Source: Bacteroidales bacterium (GTDB taxonomy: Bacteria > Bacteroidota > Bacteroidia > Bacteroidales > GCA-2711565). Taken from it: 5,440 nucleotides of DNA. A program made the translations under genes and the position numbers. The notes under the pieces were generated by a model. The model did not search any database and was not told where the DNA came from. It saw only the letters and a list, made by a program, of their open reading frames with translations. The stretch lies in assembly GCA_029938505.1 (NCBI GenBank), contig JAOZUV010000157.1, positions 1-5,440 on the forward strand, given 5' to 3'. This document shows, piece by piece, positions 1-5,440 of the stretch (position 1 is its first letter; every line of letters starts with the position of its first letter).

Positions 1-33
1 AAGAAAACAGACAAAAAAGAATCAAAAGACTAA
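1..33 (+). CDS. possible 3' end of an upstream gene (Lys/Asp/Glu-rich C-terminus)
   Basis: Frame 1 reads ten codons (KKTDKKESKD) and then TAA at 31-33. A short, highly charged, Lys-rich tail is a common way for a bacterial protein to end, and the downstream DNA to about 181 looks non-coding, so a forward gene ending here is plausible. Ten codons are too few to identify a family, and the other two forward frames are also open across this stretch, so this may be chance. No function is assigned. Confidence 0.3.
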   Translation, partial: KKTDKKESKD

Positions 34-82
34 ATAAAATAAAGGCTAGAAGCTCAAATGATTTGGTTTTCATTTTTAGGAC

Positions 83-112
83 TTTCGTATTTATACCATA
101 ATTGCAAATTTG
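83..112 (+). promoter_or_regulatory. weak candidate promoter for the DUF2461 gene
   Basis: Bacteroidota promoters usually have a -7 element TAnnTTTG and a TTTG-like -33 element about 19-21 bases upstream. Here CAAATTTG (105-112) matches the -7 element except for its first base, and TTTCG (83-87) lies 17 bases upstream of it as a poor -33 match. It sits about 70 bases before the ATG at 182, a reasonable leader length. Both elements are imperfect, and AT-rich DNA gives such matches by chance. Confidence 0.2.
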
Positions 113-181
113 TCTCATCTTAATCGAGACCTTGGAAAATAGTTGGAAGGCTCTTATCTTTGGTTTCCAAAATTTAAGACA

Positions 182-841
182 ATGTTAAATCCTATCATTT
201 TTGATTTCCTGAAAAAGCTAGAACAAAATAATAATCGTGAGTGGTTTACCGAGAATAAAAAGTTTTATCTTGAAGCAAATGAGGCTGTGAAAAATTTTGT
301 TGTTGATATGATTGCAGGAGTTTCTTTATTTGACAATAACATTGAAAATATTGAGCCCAAACAGTGTATGTTCCGGATTTATCGTGATGTTCGTTTTTCA
401 AAAGACAAAAGTCCATATAAATTAAATTTTGGTGGATTTCTGGTTAAAAATGGTCGTCGTTCGGGAAATGCAGGATATTATTTGCATTTACAAAAAGATG
501 CATGTTTTATTGCTGGTGGAATTCATATGCCTCCATCTCAAGAATTGAAAAAAATTCGTAAAGAGGTTTTTTACAATATTGAAGAATTTAAGAGCATTAT
601 TAATGAACCTAAAGTGCTAAAACATTTTAAAGAAATTTCTGGTGAGAAATTAGTTCGTCCACCCAAAGATTTTCCTGCTGATTTCCCGGATGTTGAATTG
701 CTGAAATTTAAATCTTATGGTTTGCTAGAATCAATTACTGAAGAGCAATGTTTGTCAAATGATTTTTATGGATTTTTGATGAAGCGATTTGAATTAATGA
801 AGCCGATGGTGCAATTTATTAATCGAGGATTATCGATGTAG
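182..841 (+). CDS. DUF2461 / TIGR02453 family protein
   Basis: This is a 219-residue protein of a conserved family whose biochemical role is not established. No signal peptide or membrane segment is visible, so it is probably cytoplasmic. Family hallmarks occur in order: an N-terminal helix with NNNREWF (residues 16-22), the signature RIYRDVRFSKDKSPYK (65-80), GYYLHL (98-103), then a G-G-x-x-x-P element (112-117) leading into helices. The length is normal for the family and the gene appears intact. I chose the ATG at 182 because the protein then begins directly with the family's usual N-terminal helix (residue 4 is Pro, then IIFDFLKKL). An in-frame TTG at 143 would add 13 residues with no family-like content. 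There is no clear Shine-Dalgarno, as usual in Bacteroidota. The gene stands alone on its strand and converges with the propeller gene. The family call is secure; the function is unknown. Confidence 0.9.
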   Translation: MLNPIIFDFLKKLEQNNNREWFTENKKFYLEANEAVKNFVVDMIAGVSLFDNNIENIEPKQCMFRIYRDVRFSKDKSPYKLNFGGFLVKNGRRSGNAGYYLHLQKDACFIAGGIHMPPSQELKKIRKEVFYNIEEFKSIINEPKVLKHFKEISGEKLVRPPKDFPADFPDVELLKFKSYGLLESITEEQCLSNDFYGFLMKRFELMKPMVQFINRGLSM

Positions 842-862
842 GTTTAAATAAGTCGTATAAAT

Positions 863-893
863 AGCAAAGGCAACCCATAGGGTTGCCTTTGCT
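863..893. terminator. bidirectional terminator hairpin between convergent genes
   Basis: A perfect 14-bp inverted repeat, AGCAAAGGCAACCC (863-876) and its complement (880-893), encloses a three-base loop (877-879). It begins 21 bases after the stop of the DUF2461 gene and lies 16 bases beyond the stop of the opposing propeller gene. Position and stem strength fit a shared terminator. Neither side is followed by a good T-run, so it is not a textbook intrinsic terminator on either strand; it could also act as a 3'-end stabilising stem. Confidence 0.7.
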
Positions 894-909
894 GATATTG
901 GGTGATATC

Positions 910-3900
910 CTATTCTTTGTAATATCGACGTCGAGTTGGCGCATTGGAATAGAGTATTCCGCCGGCTTCTTCGAATTCTTTTTCAAGAGCAGGTATTTCA
1001 ATATCGAATAAATTAGTCAAATTGTCTTTTTGCCCTCCATAAGCTTCTTTAGCAATTGCATATTGCTCTTTTTGGTTTCCAGTAATGTTTACTTCTGCAG
1101 ATGCAGTTGTATACATTGCAAATCGAACCCGACTTGCAACTGAATTTTTTGCTCCAAAGCCACCAGTAATAATTTTAGCTACTCCATCAATTTCCTTTTG
1201 AAGTGCATCAATTTTATTAACTAGTGTATTGGCCTCAATAGCGGTAGTTTTCAGAATATTTTTCATATCCTTTAAAGAAGTATTCATGTTCTGAATTTTC
1301 TTTCTACCTACAGTTACCTGAGTATTTAAATCGCTTACTTCTTTCAAAAAATTAAAATTAGCTACATAGTTTGGAGTACCAAGTGCATTTGGTAACGCTT
1401 TAACAGTAAGTGCTGTAGGTTCTATCAGTCGGGTAAATATGCCATTATGATTTTTATCGACGGCAATTTTATATTTTCCTGGAGGTACTTTAGGTCCGCG
1501 ATCTGAAAGATAACTTAAATTCCAACTTTTACTACTATATCCTTTACGTAGAGGAGAATTAAGCTTTCTCATAATATTACCATCCATATCATAAATTGTA
1601 AATATCAACAAGGGTTTTACTTCTTCTTTTTCAGCTCTAAGGTCATCTTCTGTAGGATAAGGGTATTTACTTCCTGATTTTTCAGATGCTTTCTGTGCTT
1701 TTATTCTTTTTTGTTTCAAGCTTTTGAAACCATCTCTTATGAAATAATCAAACTTAACTGTTGGGCTTGGATTTGCAGTTCTGAAATGAACATCCCCTTG
1801 ATAATTTAAATTAGATGATGGATAATAAAATAATGCATCAGCTATTTCAAACATATGAGCATCTTTTTTAGTAATATCTGCACTCAATTCTCTTAAAACA
1901 GAATAGTTGTCTAAAACATAATAACCACGTCCAAAAGTAGCGACTACTAAATCATTTTCTCTTTTTTGAATAGTAATGTCTTTTACCTGAATTGGAGGAA
2001 TTCCTTTTTTTAGTTGTGCCCATTTCTTACCACCGTCGATGGTAGTCCATACGCCCCATTCAGTTCCAATAAATAGAATATTTGGATTAATGTGATCTTC
2101 CTGAATACAATAAACAGTTCCAGAAGGTAAGTTAGAAGCAACGGATGTCCATGTTTTTCCCTTGTCAGTACTTTTTATTAAATATGGGGTGAAATCACTG
2201 CTATTTTTACGACCATCAAAACATGCATAAACAGTGTTTTCTTCATGCTGAGAAGGCAGTATATAATTAACAAATGTCATCTCGGGAACGTTCGCAAATT
2301 TATCGTATTTAGTCCAATTGGCACCATCATCTTCAGTAATCCAAATTAAGCCATCATCTGTACCAACATATATCATTCCTTCTTTAAATGGCGATTCGCT
2401 CAATGCAAAAATGTTTCCAAAAGCAGAGGTTGACATATTTTTGGCAACAGCTTCTGGAGGCCAAATTTTACCCATCATTGGCAAGCTGTTTTGGTCAATT
2501 TGTCGTGTTAAATCTGCACTAATTTTTTTCCATGTGCTACCCATATCAGTACTTTTTAAAACATAATTACCAGCGATGTAAAGGGTCTTAGAATCAAAAT
2601 TACTTAAGAAATATGGGGTGTTCCAATTCCAGCGATAGGTTTCTTCGATAGTGGGTTGAGGTTTAATAGAAATACTATTATTAGTTGTTCTGTCATACCT
2701 TCTAATTCCACAATATTGAGATTCGCAATAGGAGATATCTGGATTGTTTGGATCAGGGATAGATAAATAACCATCTCCACCAATAGTATATGTCCAATCG
2801 GAATTTACAATATATCTGCGATGTGTTTGAGATGGTCCAAACCATGAACCATTATCCTGTGCTCCGCCATATACATTATAAAATGGGAAATCGTTATCAA
2901 CACGAACATGGTAATACTGAGTGATGGGTAAGTTGTTTTTGAATTGCCAGGTTTTGGCACCGTCATAACTTTCATATAATCCCCCATCACTACCCATTAG
3001 GTAATGCTCTGTGTCGTCAGGATTGATCCATAATGCATGATTGTCAACGTGTTTATTTCTGCCTTCAATATTCTCCCAGGTTTTGCCACCGTCATTAGAA
3101 CGAGCTGCACGGGTATCCATTAAGATTACCACATCCTGATTATGAGGATCTGTATAAAGTTCATTGTAATATTGTGGACTGCCAGACACTTTATCGCTGC
3201 GTTTTTCCCAGCTTTCACCCATATCATTTGATCTGTACAAACCACCTTTATTACCAGGCAATTCGATAACGGCATAAATAATGTCAGGATTGGCTATTGA
3301 TAATGATAATCCAATACGACCAACGTCACCACCTGGAAGACCATTTTTAAGCTTAGTCCAATTAGCACCAGCATCAACTGATTTATAAATAGCTGATTCT
3401 GGTCCACCATCAATTTTTGAATATACTCTACGTTCACGTTGGTGAGAAGATGCATATAAAATATCTGGATTGCGTGGATCCATTTCAAGATCAGAAACGC
3501 CAGTATAATCTCCTATTTGAAGAATGCGGTTCCATGTTTTACCACCATCAGTAGTTTTGTACAAACCTCTTTCACCCCCTGGTCCCCATGCTTGACCTTG
3601 AGCAGCAACATAAACCACATTGCTATTACGAGGATCAATCATGATCTTACCAATTTGAGAGCTTGTTTTTAATCCCATATTGGTAAATGTTTTACCACCA
3701 TCTGTCGTTTTATAAACACCATCACCATACGCGAGGTTTCGTTGAGTATTATTCTCACCAGTACCAACCCAAACCACGTTCGAGTTGTTTGGATCCATTG
3801 CTAAACAACCAATTGAAAAGACAGGCTGATCATCAAATATGGGCTCAAAAGTTGTTCCGTGATTCATAGTTTTCCATAATCCTCCGGAAGCAACACCTAC

Positions 3901-4143
3901 ATAATATTCTGATAAATTATCAGGATTAACGGCTAAATCAGAAATACGACCTGAATAAGCTGCTGGTCCAATGCTTCTGAACTTGAGAGTACTTAACATT
4001 TTGCTGTTAAGTTCAAATTGTGTTGAAGTAGTTGCTTTAGATTTCTTTTTTCTTTTTTGTGCATTTAATTCCAAAGAAGGAATCATAAATAAGAATGCAA
4101 GAATGATTGTCAATATCCATCCTTTGTTTTTCATGTTTTGCAT
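910..4143 (-). CDS. exported Asp-box (BNR) beta-propeller protein, VPS10/sortilin-like family, function unknown
   Basis: This 1077-residue protein belongs to a family usually annotated 'glycosyl hydrolase, BNR repeat' or 'VPS10 domain-containing'. A signal peptide is clear: a basic start, a hydrophobic core (about residues 10-26) and a likely cleavage after Ala28 in LNA|Q. No lipobox Cys is present, so the mature protein is probably periplasmic or secreted. A basic patch (30-36) follows, then the family's opening FRSIGPAAYSGRI (55-67). Eleven Asp-box motifs span 91-708, consistent with one large or two stacked propellers. TFGRGYYVLDN (736-746) closes the propeller part. A beta-rich region (about 765-915) and a helical tail (about 930-1060) follow. 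Only five Cys are seen, so a sortilin 10CC module is absent; no sialidase FRIP motif is visible. Catalysis is unproven, and ligand or protein binding is equally likely. The start at 4143 is nearly equivalent to the in-frame ATG at 4134; the latter gives a more typical signal peptide. No Shine-Dalgarno is present. The gene is intact. Confidence 0.88.
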   Translation of the reverse strand: MQNMKNKGWILTIILAFLFMIPSLELNAQKRKKKSKATTSTQFELNSKMLSTLKFRSIGPAAYSGRISDLAVNPDNLSEYYVGVASGGLWKTMNHGTTFEPIFDDQPVFSIGCLAMDPNNSNVVWVGTGENNTQRNLAYGDGVYKTTDGGKTFTNMGLKTSSQIGKIMIDPRNSNVVYVAAQGQAWGPGGERGLYKTTDGGKTWNRILQIGDYTGVSDLEMDPRNPDILYASSHQRERRVYSKIDGGPESAIYKSVDAGANWTKLKNGLPGGDVGRIGLSLSIANPDIIYAVIELPGNKGGLYRSNDMGESWEKRSDKVSGSPQYYNELYTDPHNQDVVILMDTRAARSNDGGKTWENIEGRNKHVDNHALWINPDDTEHYLMGSDGGLYESYDGAKTWQFKNNLPITQYYHVRVDNDFPFYNVYGGAQDNGSWFGPSQTHRRYIVNSDWTYTIGGDGYLSIPDPNNPDISYCESQYCGIRRYDRTTNNSISIKPQPTIEETYRWNWNTPYFLSNFDSKTLYIAGNYVLKSTDMGSTWKKISADLTRQIDQNSLPMMGKIWPPEAVAKNMSTSAFGNIFALSESPFKEGMIYVGTDDGLIWITEDDGANWTKYDKFANVPEMTFVNYILPSQHEENTVYACFDGRKNSSDFTPYLIKSTDKGKTWTSVASNLPSGTVYCIQEDHINPNILFIGTEWGVWTTIDGGKKWAQLKKGIPPIQVKDITIQKRENDLVVATFGRGYYVLDNYSVLRELSADITKKDAHMFEIADALFYYPSSNLNYQGDVHFRTANPSPTVKFDYFIRDGFKSLKQKRIKAQKASEKSGSKYPYPTEDDLRAEKEEVKPLLIFTIYDMDGNIMRKLNSPLRKGYSSKSWNLSYLSDRGPKVPPGKYKIAVDKNHNGIFTRLIEPTALTVKALPNALGTPNYVANFNFLKEVSDLNTQVTVGRKKIQNMNTSLKDMKNILKTTAIEANTLVNKIDALQKEIDGVAKIITGGFGAKNSVASRVRFAMYTTASAEVNITGNQKEQYAIAKEAYGGQKDNLTNLFDIEIPALEKEFEEAGGILYSNAPTRRRYYKE
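2020..3873 (-). repeat. eleven Asp-box (BNR) motifs within the propeller gene
   Basis: Motifs of the form [S/T]-x-D-x-G-x-x-[W/F] occur at residues 91-99 (degenerate, Asn for Asp), 145-153, 196-204, 254-262, 304-312, 348-356, 391-399, 530-538, 602-610, 657-665 and 700-708. Spacing is mostly 43-72 residues, as expected for one motif per propeller blade, with one large gap between 399 and 530. Several are preceded by the blade strand pattern D-P-x-N-x-x-x-[V/I]-[V/L]-[W/Y]. Copies two and three are similar even in DNA: the 15 bases TGTTTTACCACCATC (forward strand) occur at 3535-3549 and 3688-3702, 153 bases apart. Asp-boxes are structural turns and do not by themselves indicate sialidase or glycosidase activity. 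Confidence 0.88.
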
Positions 4144-4302
4144 AGTATAGGGTTTAATTGATTTTTTAAAGTGGAGATTAAAAATAAGAAATAAAATGCA
4201 TTAGCTATATTATTTTCTACCAAAAGGCAAATTACTAAGACTTATAAATGGGATTTTAATAGGTTGAAAATATAAAATCTATTAAAAGAGGAGATGGAAA
4301 TA
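4144..4302 (-). other. intergenic leader of the propeller gene
   Basis: This non-coding stretch lies between the gyrB terminator and the start of the propeller gene and should contain that gene's promoter if the terminator works. Read on the reverse strand it is very AT-rich, with an A-rich, probably unstructured stretch just before the start codon, typical of Bacteroidota translation initiation. No exact TAnnTTTG element is present; the closest are TAATTTG (one base short) near 4228-4234 and TATATTTT near 4266-4273, neither with a good -33 partner. I see no operator, riboswitch or small gene here. Confidence 0.35.
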
Positions 4303-4331
4303 ATAAAGCCTTCCGATTTGGAAGGCTTTAT
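4303..4331 (-). terminator. gyrB terminator hairpin
   Basis: A 12-bp inverted repeat (4303-4314 pairing with 4320-4331) encloses a five-base loop. Its core is AAAGCCTTCC and the complement. It begins three bases after the gyrB stop codon. On the reverse strand the stem is followed by a T-rich stretch (ATTATTTCC), giving a moderate intrinsic terminator. Because of its A/T-flanked symmetry it might also work in the forward direction, but no forward gene reaches it. Confidence 0.75.
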
Positions 4332-4334
4332 ATT

Positions 4335-5440
<1,106 letters not shown>

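Noticed and set aside
56..75. Stem AAATGA/TCATTT with an eight-base loop and a following T-run, as a possible terminator for the gene ending at 33
   Set aside because: Only six mostly A-T pairs and a large loop; expected by chance in DNA this AT-rich.
143..181. TTG start 13 codons upstream of the chosen start of the DUF2461 gene
   Set aside because: The extra residues are not family-like, TTG is a rare start in this phylum, and ATG at 182 begins right at the conserved N-terminal helix.
819..1001. Reverse open frame of 60 codons spanning the convergent gene ends
   Set aside because: It overlaps the 3' ends of both real genes and the hairpin in another frame and resembles no known protein.
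2318..2566. Forward open frame of 82 codons inside the propeller gene
   Set aside because: Antisense shadow of a well-supported gene; no ribosome site or family-like sequence.
2805..2990. Reverse open frame of 61 codons in another frame of the propeller gene
   Set aside because: Shadow of the real frame; composition shows no domain.
3294..3488. Reverse open frame of 64 codons in another frame of the propeller gene
   Set aside because: Out-of-frame reading of blade repeats; no independent support.
3535..3702. Repeated 15-base units about 150 bases apart, considered as a CRISPR-like or dispersed DNA repeat
   Set aside because: The repeats are in frame and encode the conserved Asp-box of successive propeller blades; the spacing is one blade.
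3687..3869. Forward open frame of 60 codons with His-rich content
   Set aside because: The His-rich start is the antisense reading of an Asp-box repeat, not a metal-binding protein.

Overview
The window looks like ordinary chromosomal DNA from a member of the Bacteroidota. The evidence is the AT-rich composition, the lack of Shine-Dalgarno sequences before the genes, a GyrB that lacks the large TOPRIM insert of the E. coli enzyme and has the C-terminus usual for Bacteroidota, and a secreted Asp-box propeller protein of a type common in that phylum. No mobile element, CRISPR array, rRNA, tRNA or phage signature is visible.

Layout, left to right. Positions 1-33 may hold the last codons of a forward gene ending in a Lys/Asp/Glu-rich tail. 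After about 150 bp of non-coding DNA comes a forward gene (182-841) for a 219-residue DUF2461/TIGR02453-family protein. It converges on a long reverse gene (910-4143), and a strong 14-bp hairpin (863-893) separates the two and probably ends transcription from both sides. The reverse gene encodes a 1077-residue exported protein with eleven Asp-box (BNR) motifs in sortilin/GH74-like beta-propellers, followed by a C-terminal region with a beta-rich part and a helical end. About 190 bp upstream of it, also on the reverse strand, is the 3' part of gyrB (4335 to the window edge), whose stop codon is followed at once by a terminator hairpin (4303-4331).

Gene relationships. gyrB is housekeeping. Its terminator suggests that the propeller gene is transcribed separately from a promoter within 4144-4302, although I could not identify that promoter with confidence. 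The DUF2461 gene lies on the opposite strand, so it is not part of an operon with the others. Nothing in the sequence links the three genes into one pathway. I found no convincing new system. The most interesting points are the uncharacterised propeller protein, in particular an Asp-box-free central segment dense in Gly, Asn, Asp and Trp, and its helical tail.
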